From Verrucomicrobiaceae bacterium (lineage in GTDB: Bacteria; Verrucomicrobiota; Verrucomicrobiia; Verrucomicrobiales; Verrucomicrobiaceae), in contig JADJPW010000001.1 in assembly GCA_016713035.1 (NCBI GenBank), positions 806,001 through 870,000 on the forward strand: DNA of 64,000 bases, in the 5' to 3' direction. The position numbers and the translations under genes were made by a program. Under the pieces are notes generated by a model. That model did no database searches, was not told the origin of the DNA, and saw nothing but the letters and a program-made list of their open reading frames with translations. Shown piece after piece: positions 42,355 to 53,599 of the stretch (within the stretch, counting starts at the first letter, position 1; every line of letters begins with the position of its first letter).

Positions 42355-42768
42355 TTACTGCGGACGGTATTGGACTGATCCGAGCAATCCGTAACGGATG
42401 GGCCGCTCCACTCCGCGAGCACCTAAGAGCGTGGATGGGGCCTGCTGGAGCTGATAACCGGGCTGTCCGACCCATGCTGCTTGGCCACCATCTGGACGCA
42501 GAAAGAGGCCGCCATGCTCACGCCCGCCCTTCATCACCCCGCCAGTATGAATCGGCTGTGGTGCTGCATAATAGATCCCCTCCTCCGAGCTTGCCTCCGG
42601 CAAGTACAGTCCTGCTGGAAAGGTGATTTTACCGAATTTATGCGCCACGATCTGCTCTGTGGACAGCAGGATGCCGCGTGTGCCAGATGCGGGGGCCTGG
42701 ATGAGACCGCCCATGTTGCAAGAACTAAGCGTGAGGGCCGAAAAAAGGACGCACAGATAAGCTTTCAT
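42355..42768 (-). CDS. Small hypothetical lipoprotein
   Basis: The 137-residue precursor has a signal peptide ending at the lipobox LSSC (residues 14-17), so it should be lipid-anchored. The mature part is Gly/Pro-rich without known domains. A stretch KITFPAGLYLPEASSEEGIYYAAP may be a beta structure. It is not similar to any family I recognise. It lies upstream of the transglutaminase-like gene on the same strand, 85 bases apart. Confidence 0.65.
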   Translation of the reverse strand: MKAYLCVLFSALTLSSCNMGGLIQAPASGTRGILLSTEQIVAHKFGKITFPAGLYLPEASSEEGIYYAAPQPIHTGGVMKGGREHGGLFLRPDGGQAAWVGQPGYQLQQAPSTLLGARGVERPIRYGLLGSVQYRPQ

Positions 42769-42837
42769 AATGGGCAGGGAGTGACTGGGGTGCCGTTCGG
42801 CAGATTTTTTCTGAACCAGCTACGAGAGGGGAAATTG

Positions 42838-42910
42838 TGGAGGTAAGGGGATTCGAACCCCTGACCTTCTCATTGCGAACGAGACGCTCTACCAACTGAG
42901 CTATACCCCC
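42838..42910 (-). tRNA. tRNA-Ala (CGC anticodon)
   Basis: On the minus strand the acceptor GGGGGTA pairs with TACCTCC. The third pair is G-U, the G3-U70 identity element of alanine tRNAs. The D arm has AGCTCAGTTGGTAGAGC, the anticodon loop TTCGCAA gives CGC, and the T arm is GGGTTCGAATCCCC. CCA is not encoded. Confidence 0.93.
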
Positions 42911-43041
42911 ACGGATTCAGGTCGTGGCAGGATTACAGGTGATTTGAAAAAATGTCCAACTTGATTTGGCGCAGCACTTTCTGCACGCAAGTCCGTGTTG
43001 AGCATCCGCGATCTCGCTCGCGGGACCCGTCCCGCAGAGCC

Positions 43042-44049
43042 TTATTTCCCGAGTGCGAAATCATCAGGCTTCAGGCCCTGTTTATTGCCTTTGAAGCCAT
43101 ACATCGTGGGCTCGTAAGCACCGACGATGTCCACCTTGGCCTTCTCTGGCACTTCGAGCCCCAGGCCCCAGTAGATGCCATTGACCACCAGGCGGCGCAG
43201 GCCTTCGTCGGTCAGGTCCGTGGCAGCACCCATCGTGGTGCAGAGCACTTTGTTCGTGCTACCGGACTCATTCTTCACCTCGCGTGTCCAGACCACAGGC
43301 ATCATGGGCGAGTTCACATCTTGATCGACTTTGGCTTGGGTCTTCTTCGTATATTTCGCTGGGGCGGTATCCGCTGTCATGCCCTGGAGGACTTGGCCAC
43401 GAGCGAGGATCGTCGCATCCGCAGGAGGAGCAGCCTCATAGACATCTGTATTGCCAAAGAGACCACTGATGCCATGCAGCACGGGGTGGGTGGCGTTCGC
43501 AGCCTCTAGGATGCCCTTGGTCGCTTCCACCTTGTGTTTGCCCCAATGGCTCACCCAAGTCTCTCCGAGCACTTGGCGGCCCCAGCCGCCATTGTTGCCG
43601 AAATTCCACGCCGCATACGGGCTTTCCTTCGGATAGCCATTGAAGGCATGCGTGCTGGTACGTAGCCCGATCACTGGGATGCCACGATTGACCGCATCGG
43701 CGAATTTTTTGCTCGTCGCATCATCCCAATGGCGGAAGCGCAGCAGCAGCACCACTGCATCCGCGCTATCGAGCGACTCGGGGTGAGTCAGGCTTTTCCC
43801 AGCACCGGGGTCGATGAGGCCATCCTTATCGACACTGAAGAGCACCGTGCATTTATAGCCATGATGTTGGCTGAGGATCTTGCCCAGCATCGGCAGAGCT
43901 TCTTCGCTACGATACTCTTCATCTCCAGCGAGAAGCACGATGTGCTTCCCCTTCGCCTCACCCGCAGGTTCATAGACGACATGGTCAGCGGCTCGGATCG
44001 AAGTGAGCGATGCAGCAGTGGCGAGGAAGAGGGATAGGAGGCGTTTCAT
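43042..44049 (-). CDS. Secreted ThuA-domain protein
   Basis: The 335-residue protein has a signal peptide (residues 1-20) and a ThuA domain, a glutamine-amidotransferase-like fold. Visible blocks are GKHIVLLAGDEEYRSEEALPML, LRFRHWDD, PVIGLRTSTHAF and THPVLHGI. ThuA proteins are linked to sugar (trehalose) use and are very common in Verrucomicrobiota and Planctomycetota; the enzyme activity is not settled. Here it is a single gene. It lies near no sugar genes, so its substrate remains open. Confidence 0.85.
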   Translation of the reverse strand: MKRLLSLFLATAASLTSIRAADHVVYEPAGEAKGKHIVLLAGDEEYRSEEALPMLGKILSQHHGYKCTVLFSVDKDGLIDPGAGKSLTHPESLDSADAVVLLLRFRHWDDATSKKFADAVNRGIPVIGLRTSTHAFNGYPKESPYAAWNFGNNGGWGRQVLGETWVSHWGKHKVEATKGILEAANATHPVLHGISGLFGNTDVYEAAPPADATILARGQVLQGMTADTAPAKYTKKTQAKVDQDVNSPMMPVVWTREVKNESGSTNKVLCTTMGAATDLTDEGLRRLVVNGIYWGLGLEVPEKAKVDIVGAYEPTMYGFKGNKQGLKPDDFALGK

Positions 44050-44152
44050 GAAGGTAAATAGAGAAAAAGCGAGGTGCCGAATGTGAATGCACCATCCACC
44101 TCGCGTCTATCAAAATCCTTTCTCGAAATCAATTCACCACGGCTCCTACTCA

Positions 44153-44971
44153 TCAAAGCCCGGCCTTATACCGCTCACACCGCGCATGCCACCCCGCCAG
44201 CCAGCGCTTTTCACCGCGCTCAGGTGGCGCATTCGCCACGCGGCGACTCAGCACCCGCTTCGATGCCTCTGCAAAGGCCGCGGGAGTCCCTGCCCCACGC
44301 ATCTCTTCCAGCACCTGCTGCAGTCCCCAGCCTTGGCCATTGTATCGCTCCTTTGCATTCGTGCCCTCGCCTTTGAAGTTCACGTAATCAATCATGCAAA
44401 ACATTCCTTCCGGCGTCGTCCGTAGCGCCTCAAATCCCGCCCTCGCCGCGCCACCCATCCCAGCCGCAGCACGCTCCAGCCTCCGTAGAATGAACTCCGT
44501 CTGCAATCCTGTCGTCCGCGCCAGCAGCCCACGCAGCTCTGTCAGCCGCGCTCCCTTTTGATCCGCCTGAAAAGCCCCCTTCGTGCTCCATGGGCAGGCC
44601 CCTAGTGCCCAATCTGGCACAGCCACGCCACGCTGCCGATAATAGGCCATCAGCGGCGGAAAGCTCTCCTCAAACGGCCCACGCCGCCCCGCTGGATACC
44701 AAATAAAATGCCCGATCCCCAGTGAGGCGAAGTCCTCCCCCGCATTCCAGCTCGTCAGGCCTGCCACCGTGCCACCGCACTCGTTTTGCCAGATTTTTTT
44801 ACCCACTCGCTCCATCTGTGCAGGGCTCAGGGTCGCACTACTCGCCGCATTCGCCACACCAGATGGGCCCCCAGCACAGTTCGCCAGGAGCAGGGCCGCC
44901 ATGATCCACCACACGCCACGCAGACCTGAGCCTGCTCCGTTTTGTTTTAGAAAAAATTCACTCATAATCAC
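44153..44971 (-). CDS. Lysozyme-like lipoprotein (hypothetical)
   Basis: The 272-residue precursor has a membrane segment ending at LLANC, which looks like a lipobox. The mature part carries a motif around IWQNECGGTVAGLTSWNAGEDFASLGIGHFIWYP. An acidic residue near the start (Glu in NECGG) and a conserved SLGIGHFIW resemble the active-site region of lysozyme-like proteins (GH24-type fold). The relationship is weak and based on pattern only. The C-terminal part has Cys and Arg residues (GWHARCERY). No neighbour indicates a pathway. A second in-frame ATG lies two codons after the first. Confidence 0.5.
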   Translation of the reverse strand: MIMSEFFLKQNGAGSGLRGVWWIMAALLLANCAGGPSGVANAASSATLSPAQMERVGKKIWQNECGGTVAGLTSWNAGEDFASLGIGHFIWYPAGRRGPFEESFPPLMAYYRQRGVAVPDWALGACPWSTKGAFQADQKGARLTELRGLLARTTGLQTEFILRRLERAAAGMGGAARAGFEALRTTPEGMFCMIDYVNFKGEGTNAKERYNGQGWGLQQVLEEMRGAGTPAAFAEASKRVLSRRVANAPPERGEKRWLAGWHARCERYKAGL

Positions 44972-45103
44972 AATCTCATTGGTTTTGGAAACAATAACGC
45001 ACGAAGCACTTCACTTCGCATCATGGGATTCATTAGGATTGCCTAACTGATTTTCCACCTTTAGTTTCATCCTCTATTTAACGCTTTTTTCAGCCCTCCC
45101 GGC

Positions 45104-48100
45104 ATGCCGTATCTGGCCTTCAACCTCAACGATGGAAATGAATTCGTCTTCGATATCCTCGAAGACCGCCTCACTATAGGTCGCGATGCCAAAAACGACA
45201 TCGTCATCGACAACACCTACATTTCCAGCTTTCACGCAGAGTTCCTCAAGCAACCAGATGGTGGTTACGAACTCGTCGATCTAAAGTCCTCCAACGGCAC
45301 CTTCGTCAATGGCCGCCGCATCGAGCGCTCCCGCGTCAAAGGCAGCGACCGCATCATGTTCGGCCAGCTCGATAGCCGCTTCCGTGATCGTGCTCCGAAA
45401 GGACTCGCCCCCATCGGCGACTCCAAGGCTGTCGCCGCTCCGAAGCACGATACCACCCGCACCGATGGCCGCAGTGGCGACACCGAAAGCATCCCCGTCC
45501 GCGAAAAGCAGGACACCGGCAAAATCGAGCCCACAAAGCCCGTCGTCCAGCGCCAGTCCGTCCCACCGCCACCTGCTGGCTCCCGGCCACCAGGACCACC
45601 GCCGCCTCCGCCCGCCTCCTTCCCTGCCCCGGCCTTCGTCGCCCCGGCACCAGATCCCGCTTTGCAAAAGCAAGCCGCAGAGCTCCGCGAGGAAATCGAC
45701 AAACTCCGCCAGCAGCGTGATGCCGCACGCATCGACGCTGAGGTCGAGCAAAAACGCCGCGATGAGCTCCGCAGCCTCGATGCCACCCTCGATCTCCGTC
45801 GCAAAGAACTCGCCGACACCCAGACCACCCTCTCCACCGCGAAGTCCGAGTCCTCGGATCTCGCCAAGCAGCTCCAGGCCGCCCGCGTCGAGCTCGATGC
45901 CGCAAAAGCCGCCACCGCACGCCAGGATCAAGTCCGCCGTGATCTCTCCAATCTCGACAGCAAGCTCGACTCCACCCGCACCCTCCTCACCAAAGCTGAA
46001 AGCGACCTCGCCACGGCGCAAAAGTCACTCCACACCATGCACAGCGATGCGGAGGCCAAGCGCCACGCCGCCATCGCCGCCACGGAGGCCAAGCTCACCG
46101 CACTCGCCACCCAGATCGTCGCCGCAGAGACTCGTTTCACCGAATTGAGCAGTCAAAACAGCGCCGCATCTGCCGCCGCGCTCAATTTCCAGCAACTCAC
46201 AGATAAGACCAAGTCGCTCGAATCATCCCTCACCGCAAAGAGCGACGAAATCGCCAGCGCCGATCAAAAACTCGCCGCACTCACGGCTCAAATCACTGCC
46301 ACTGAGGAAAAGCTCACTTCCCTCACCCGCCGCACCGCAGAGGCAGAAAAATCCGAGGCCGACATCCTCGCCAAACGCAGCACCGAGCTCCAGACACTCG
46401 AAACACGCCTCGCCGCCAAACAGGACGAGCTCTCCACACTCACCCGCCAACTCGCTGAAAAGAACACCGAGTCCGCCACCCGCTCCACCCAGCTCGATCA
46501 GCTCACCGCTTCCGTCGCGGAGACCGACTCACAGCGCAAAAACGCCGCAGAAACCTTAACTCGCCTCACCGCAGACATCTCCACCGCCGAGCAAAAACTC
46601 GCCGCACTCACAGCCAGCACCACCGAGGCACAAAAATCCGAATCGGAGCTCAAATCCAAGCGCAGCGCAGAAGTCCAAGCGCTCGAAGCCCAGCTCGCCA
46701 CCCAGCAAAACGAGCTCGCACGCCTCGCAGAAGCTCACCGCGCAAAAACCGCCGAAACCCAGACCGCAGAGGCCCGCTCGCGTGAGCTCGAAAAGCAGCT
46801 CGGCAGCCTCGAAGCCACTTTAAAGACCAAACAGACCGATCTCGCCGCCCTCGAAGCACGCAGCACCGAGGCCGCCACCGCCGCCGAAAAACTCGCCGGG
46901 CTCCAAAGCCAGATCACCAGCTCCGAAAAACACCTCGCAGACCTCGCTCGCCGCACCTCCGAAGCACAAAAAACCGACGCAGAGGTCCAATCCAAGCGCA
47001 GCGCAGAAGTCCAAGCGCTCGAAGCCCAGCTCGCCACCCAGCAAAACGAGCTCGCACGCCTTGCAGAAGATCACCGCGCAAAAACCGCCGAAACCCAGAC
47101 CGCAGAGACCCGCTCGCGTGAGCTCGAAAAGCAGCTCAGCAGCCTCGAAGCCACTTTAAAGACCAAACAGACCGATCTCGCCGCTCTCGAAGCACGCAGC
47201 ACCGAGGCCGCCACCGCCGCAGAAAAACTCGCCGGACTCCAAAGCCAGATCACCAGCTCGGAGGCACGCCTCGCAGACCTCGCTCGCCGCACCTCCGAAG
47301 CACAAAAATCCGACGCAGAAGTCCAATCCAAGCGCAGCGCAGAAGTCCACGCCCTCAACAGCCAACTCGTCAGCAAGCAGACCGATCTCAGCAATCTCGA
47401 CAAAAAACTCGCCGAGCTCACCACCACTCTCAAAAACACCGAGAGCGCCATCACCCGCCGCGAGGACGAATCCGCCGCCGCTGCACAGAAACTCACCTCG
47501 CTCGCCGCCCAGATCACTGCTTCCGAGCAAAAAGCAGCCGCCCTCTCCGAAGTCGAAAAACGCCTCACCGACCTCCAAGCAAAACTCCAATCCACCGAGG
47601 CCACGCTCACCCTCAAAAACACCGAGGCCACTGCAGCAGAAAAAACTCACCGAGCTGCAAACACGCACTGCCCAAGCAGAGCAAAAAAGCGCTGCATTGG
47701 CCGCATCCGAGGAAAAACTCGCCTCCCTCACCCCACAGCTCGAAACACTCCGCGCCACCCTTTCTCAAACCGAGACCACTCTCGCTCAACGTAGCTCCGA
47801 GGCCGAAAAAGCCGAAAAAGCCCTCAGCGAGTTCACCACCCGCCTCAAGGACACAGAAGCACGCCTCGCCCAGCGGGGGCTAGATGCCGCCACCGCTCAA
47901 AAACGCCTCACAGAGCTCACCGCACAGATCACTAGCGCAGAGGAACAAGCCTCAAGCCTCGCCGACACCGAGCAAAAACTCACCGCACTCACCACGCAGC
48001 TCCAGAGTGCGGAATCCACCCTCACCCAGCGCAACGCAGACGCCACCGCCGCGCAGAAGCTCCTCACCGACCTCACTGCCCAGATCACCGCTGCACAGGA

Positions 48101-51100
48101 AAATACGGCCAACCTCAGTCAGACTCAAAAACAGCTCGCAGCCCTCGTCTCACAGCTCCAGACCGCCGAAACCACCCTCACCCAGCGCACCCAGGCCATC
48201 ACAGAGGCAGAGCAGCGCCTGGCCAGTTTCGCGCCGCAAATCAATGCCGCAGAGCAGACCGCACTCACTCTCAAAAAGACCGAGTCCGACCTCTCCCAGC
48301 GCCAAGCCACGCTCAAACAACTCACCACCGAAACCGAAGCTGCCGAGAAAAAAGTCCAGCAGCTCGCCGAGCAGTCCTCCGCCCTCGAGCACGTCCTCGC
48401 CGCCAAGCGCAAAGACACCAGCGACGTCGAGCAAAAGCTCACCCTCCTCGCCACCCAGATCACCGATGCTGAAACAAAGGCCGCATCGCTCAAAACCGTC
48501 GATTCAGACCTCAACCAGCGCCGCAAAGAGCTGGAACAACTCACCGCCAGCATCGAGGCAAAAAACGCCTCGCTCCAAAAAGCTCAGGATCAACTCCTCG
48601 ACACCCAACAGACCCTCGCACGCCTCGGAGCCGACGAGAAAACACTCTCCGCCCGCCTCACCGACCTACGCGATCACGAGCAGCGCCTCAGCCTCGTCTC
48701 CACCCAGCTCGAGGATAAAGAAAAGCAGCACGGCCTTCTCGAAACCGCCATCGCTGCGCTCCTCGGCACCCAGACCGCTCATCAGGCAGACATCAGCAGC
48801 TCGGAAAATCGCCTCACCGCCCTCCGGGACGACATTAGCTCCCTCACCGAGAAACAAGCCGCCGCCCAGGCCGCACTCGCCCGCCTCCAATCTGATCGCG
48901 ATGCCACAGAGGCCCAGATCACCGAAAAAACCTCCGCCGCACGCACTCAGCTCCTCGCTCTCGAAAAAGAAGCTGCCGCACTCACCGAGCAGCAGACCAC
49001 CGCCCGCCAAAAAGCCGCAAAAGAGCTCGAATCCCTCCATCTCGAAATCCAGAAGCGTGCCTCACGCTCCGCAGAACTCGGCGCTCAAGTCCACGAGCTA
49101 GAAACCCGCGCCGCCGACCTCGAAAACAAGCTCTCCGACCTCAGCGAGACGGATAACCGCCTCAAAGACGCCAACACCGCACTCCAAGCCATCGAGTCCC
49201 ACAAAGCGGAAGTCGCCGCCGCCGTCGCCGCACTCGTCAAAGACCGTGATGAGCGCACCCGCGAGCTACTTGCCACCCAGGAGCTCGGCCGTGCCCAGCA
49301 GCTCCTCGTCCGTGGTTACGTCACCCGCCGCGAGAGCATCGAATCAGACATTCATAAAACGGAGGAGCTGCAAGCAGCCGCCTCCCAAGCACTCGGCAAA
49401 GTGCGTGAGGAACACCGCGCCGCAGAGGCCGATCTCGAAGAGTGCCGCACTCAGATCACCCACGCAGAGCAGCGCTTGGAAAAACTCCAAGAACTCGCCA
49501 CCGATACCGATTCACGCTTCAAAACCACCCAGGCAGAAGAGAAAAAAATCGCTGCCCGCCTCGCTGAATCACGCGCTCAGCTCGATCAGCTCACCAGTGA
49601 AATTTCCGAGCATCAGAAAAAAGCCACCGCCGCCGCTGCGGATGTCCAAAAGCACACACAGCATCACTCCTCACTCTCCGAAAAGATCAGTGGCCTCGAT
49701 GCCATCATCGCCACCCTCACCGCCACGCATGCCAGCACGCGCCAGAGCATCGCCGCAGCAGAGAGCGAGCACGAAGGGCTGAAACTCGGCCTCGCTGCCC
49801 GCCAGCAAGAGATTGCCACCTCAGAAAAACGCATCACCGAGCTGCGCCAGCAGACCACCAGCCTCGAAGACCGCGTCAAAGAACTCAACTCCGTCAATAA
49901 ACAACACGCTGAGATTTCCGCCGCCGTCGTCTCCGCCACACAAAACCGGGACAAACTCGCCGCCGAATCCCAGCGACTCGCCAAAGAACGCACCGATCTC
50001 GAATCCCTCGTCCCTGACCTCCGCTCCAAAGTCGAGCAAGCCCGCGCCGAACTCAAAAATCTTCAAGACGACTTCGCCGCACTCAATCGCGATAAAGCTG
50101 CCGCTCTCGATGCCCTCCAGCACACCAGCAAGCTCCGTGGTGATGCAGAGTCCGCCAACGAGGCCCTCCGCCTCGAAAGAGCCGCTCTGGATAAATCCAT
50201 CGCCGAAAACCGCACCACGCTCGACACAGAACTCAAAACTCGCCAAGCAGAAATCAGTGGTGCCGAAACACGACTCAAAGGAGTCCAGGAGCGCATCACC
50301 ACCGGCGAGGCACGCCTCAAAGAACTCGAATCCGTCACCGAGCGCCTCACTGCGGCCACTCAGAAGCTCAAAGACACCGAAGCCGCCCGCAGCACCGCTG
50401 AGAAATCCGTCACTGAGCTGACCAGCACGCAGCAAAAACTCCGCAGCGAGCTCACCGCGCTCGAATCCAGTCTCAAGACCACCGATTCCAAGCTCACCGA
50501 GACCACTCAGTCCACCAAACAGGCAGAGAACCGCCTCAAAGACCTCCAGCAAAACATCTCCACCGGCGAGGCACGCCTCAAAGAACTCGAATCCGTCACC
50601 GAGCGCCTCACTACCGCCACCCAGAAGCTCAAAGACACCGAAGCCGCCCGCAGCACCGCTGAGAAATCCGTCACTGAGCTGACCAGCACGCAGCAAAAAC
50701 TCCGCAGCGAGCTCACCGCGCTCGAATCCAGTCTCAAGACCACCGATTCCAAGCTCACCGAGACCACCCAGTCCGCCAAACAGGCAGAAAACCGCCTCAA
50801 AGACCTTCAGCAAAACATCACCATTGGCGAGGCACGCCTCAAAGAACTGGAATCCGTCACCGAGCGCCTTACCACCGCCACCCAGAAGCTCAAAGACACC
50901 GAAGCCGCTCGCAGCACCGCCGAGAAGACAGTTGCCGAATTGAACGCGACCTTCGAGAAAACACGCATCGCGCTCGCAGAAGCCGAATCAGCCGCCAAAG
51001 CCGCCGAAACACGTCAAATCAACGCCACCAAGTCTGCCAATGCTGCCGAATCACGCGCGGTCGAATTAGAAAAACGATCCGAAAAAGCCACCGCCGCTCA

Positions 51101-52565
51101 ACAAGCAGCCGAAGCCGCCCGCGCAGAAGCAGAAGCCGCCGCAGAGAAAAATCGCTCCGAGGAAAAAGCCCTCCGCAAACAAATCCCACTCCTCAACACC
51201 GAGCTGGCAGGCATCCAGGCTGCCCTTGCCTCCTTGAACAAAGAACGTGATGAAGCCTCGCAGTTCGTCACCCGCCTCAATGTCAGCACGGAGAGCCAGA
51301 ACAAAAAACTCTCCGACTTACACGATCAGATCTCCCAGCTCGAATCCGCCGCCAAACAGCGCCAGGACCGCGTGCTCAAAATTCAGAGCGAAGTCGATCT
51401 CGAAGCGCAAAATCTCAAATCTGCCCAAGAACGCACTCAAGCAGCCGAAAAGGCCCTGGATCAGCTCGACAAAGAAATCAAAGACGAGCGAGCCAAAGCC
51501 GCCGCCTCGCGCAAAGAAACTGCCGCTGCCGAAGAGGAACTCCGCACACGCCTAGATCGCGTACAGAACCTCAAAGCCGATGAACAGCGCCTCACCAAGC
51601 TCGTCGAGAACCTGAAGCAGGACCTCGGCGGTGCCGATGGCATGCTCAAAGAGCTTCAAGGCAAGATCGAAGACCACCAATCACGCCTCAGCGACTTCAT
51701 CCACACTGGCGGCAAGATTCTCACCCTCGGTGCCGCCGTCGCCCAGCTAGAATCACGCCAGAGCGAGGTCAGCAAGGCTCTGCGCAGCGCCTCGGAGGAC
51801 GATCTAGCCATCCAGGTGAAGCTCAACGCCGCTCAAGAAGCCCTCAACCGTGAATCCCTCCGTGCCGAGCAAGCTCGCAAAGACCGCGAAGCTGCCGAGG
51901 CCGAGTTTAAGCAATTTAGCGAGGCCATTCAGAAACAAGCCGCCGCGCTTCAAAACTACGAATTGGAGCAGAAGAAGCGCATCGCGGAGCTGGAAAAACG
52001 CATCACCGACCACGCAGCCTCAGAGCAGCGCATGCTCACCCAGACAGAGCAGACCCGTGCCGCCCTGGAGCGCCTCGAATCTCAGCGCACGGCCATGTCA
52101 CAAGCAGAGGCCCAGCTCAAGCACTGGCAGGAAATCGAATCGCGCCTCCGCTCCCAGCTCAATGAATTGGAGGAGAAACATGAGATCATGCGCCGCGGCC
52201 TCGCTGTGGAGGAAGGCACCGTCGTCATGTTTGCCAATGACATTATCAAGCGCATCGACCTTATCGACGCCCTGGGGGCACGCTACCTCGCTGTCGCGGG
52301 TGGTGCAGATGTCGCCGCGCAGCTCCGCACCTTACGTCAGAGCTTTGAGGACATCCTCCTCCAGCACGGCGTCAGCGAATTCGAGGTCGCTCAGGGCACC
52401 GAAGTCGATGTAAACCTGCGCAAGCGTATCGCCGTGGTCGATTCCCTCCCCGGCAAAGCCAAGCCCCGCGTCATCGAGACTACCCGCACCGGATTCATCT
52501 ACTCACGCGAAGAAGGACACGAAGTCATCCTCCGAAAAGTCGAAGTCCGCACCTCCAGCCAGTGA
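45104..52565 (+). CDS. Giant FHA - coiled-coil - GrpE-like protein, frameshifted once
   Basis: Read across one frameshift, the gene encodes about 2486 residues. Residues 1-100 form an FHA phosphothreonine-binding domain (LTIGRDAKNDIVIDNTYISS, SSNGTFVNGRRI). Residues 150-185 are proline-rich and about 2190 residues form a coiled coil. The last 85 residues resemble the GrpE C-terminal domain: LLQHGVSEFEV, VDVNLRKRIAVVDS, VIETTRTGFIYS and VILRKVEV align with the GrpE beta domain pattern. The frame breaks at an A6 run (47640-47645); with one A removed it continues. The protein contains near-identical 112- and 87-residue direct repeats. It may act as a scaffold linking phosphorylation signals to DnaK or an internal structure. 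No partner genes are near. Confidence 0.75.
46661..47400 (+). repeat. Internal 336-bp direct repeats of the giant coiled-coil gene
   Basis: A 336-base unit (112 residues) recurs at 46661, 46997 and, in part, 47333. The copies are almost identical, including long stretches such as AAGTCCAAGCGCTCG. They reflect recent internal duplication and keep the heptad frame of the coiled coil. Confidence 0.85.
50304..51000 (+). repeat. Internal 261-bp direct repeats of the giant coiled-coil gene
   Basis: A 261-base unit (87 residues, beginning GEARLKELESVTERL) starts at 50304, 50565 and 50826; the third is incomplete. The first two differ by only a few bases. The repeats lie in the second half of the coiled coil. 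Confidence 0.85.
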
Positions 52566-52642
52566 TACATCACCCTTGGTGACGATTACGGCCCTCATTC
52601 AGGACCGAACTGGCATCCTCTTGTAGAGTGTTATTGAAAACC

Positions 52643-53581
52643 TCACACTCCACGCAGTCGGCCATTGGCCGATTCCTCAAGAAAAGCCGCGTAGGTGCTC
52701 TGGAGTCCCGCTTGAAGTGGAATGCGGGCTTTCCAACCCAGTGAAGTCAGCAGTGAGGTGTCCAAAAGCTTTCGCGGAGTACCATCTGGCTTTTGTGCAT
52801 CCCAGACGATCTTCCCTTCGTAGCCCGTCACATTTGCAACGAGCTCAACCAACTCACGGATACTAATATCACTGCCGAAACCAATATTGACAAGGTCCGG
52901 CGGATTCTCGATTCCCATCAAAAAGGCGCAGGCATCTGCGAGATCATCAGCGTGCATAAACTCACGCAAGGGACTACCACTTCCCCATGCTGTCACCTCT
53001 GGCAGCTTGTTCAGCTTCGCCTCATGGAAGCGGCGAATGAGGGCTGGCATGACATGGGAATTCTGCGGGTGGTAGTTATCACCTGGGCCGTAGAGGTTTG
53101 TGGGCATCGCAGCGTGATAAACCACGCCATACTGCTTCCGATAGTACTCGGCCATTTTCACGCCCGCGATCTTAGCGATCGCATAGGCTTCATTCGTCGG
53201 TTCTAGAGCCGAAGTGAGCAAACTGTCCTCACGGATAGGCTGCGCCGCAAGTTTCGGGTAAATGCAAGAACTGCCCAGGAACAGCAACCGGCTCACACCT
53301 GCCTTCCAAGCGCCATGAATGCAGTTCGTGGCGATGGCTAGGTTTTGCTGAAGGAACTCAGCAGGATAAGTACTATTGGCGTGAATGCCGCCAACCTTCC
53401 CCGCAGCAATAATCGCCGCATCAGGCCTCGTTTCGGCATAGAAACGATGCACGGCAGCCTGATCTCCGAGATCGAGCTCACTCCGACTACGGGTGATGAT
53501 TTCGACGCCGGGCTCCTGCTGGTAGCGCCGCACAAGTGCGGCCCCAACCATGCCCTGATGACCTGAGATGAAGAGTTTCAT
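52643..53581 (-). CDS. fcl: GDP-L-fucose synthase
   Basis: The 312-residue NADPH-dependent epimerase/reductase completes GDP-L-fucose from the product of Gmd. It starts MKLFISGHQGMVGAALVRR (Rossmann GxxGxxG) and contains AAGKVGGIHANSTYPAEFL, FLGSSCIYP, the catalytic YAIAKIAGVK (Tyr and Lys) and GSGSPLREFMHADDLADAC. All are typical for Fcl/WcaG. gmd lies 18 bases upstream on the same strand. The pair supplies GDP-fucose for the glycosyltransferases that precede it in the cluster. Confidence 0.95.
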   Translation of the reverse strand: MKLFISGHQGMVGAALVRRYQQEPGVEIITRSRSELDLGDQAAVHRFYAETRPDAAIIAAGKVGGIHANSTYPAEFLQQNLAIATNCIHGAWKAGVSRLLFLGSSCIYPKLAAQPIREDSLLTSALEPTNEAYAIAKIAGVKMAEYYRKQYGVVYHAAMPTNLYGPGDNYHPQNSHVMPALIRRFHEAKLNKLPEVTAWGSGSPLREFMHADDLADACAFLMGIENPPDLVNIGFGSDISIRELVELVANVTGYEGKIVWDAQKPDGTPRKLLDTSLLTSLGWKARIPLQAGLQSTYAAFLEESANGRLRGV

Positions 53582-53599
53582 CGCTTTTCGTCCATTCCA

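Noticed and set aside
47637..47646. Programmed frameshifting in the giant gene
   Set aside because: The A6 run could slip, but the same kind of break occurs in five other genes. An assembly indel is more likely.
47640..47794. Two separate coiled-coil genes, 45104-47794 and 47697-52565
   Set aside because: The heptad pattern and repeat-like sequence continue across an A6 run when one A is removed. One gene is the simpler reading.
45265..50813. Minus-strand frames opposite the giant coiled-coil gene
   Set aside because: They are rich in Gly, Ser, Cys and Leu owing to codon complementarity of the repeats. No domain or start signal is seen.
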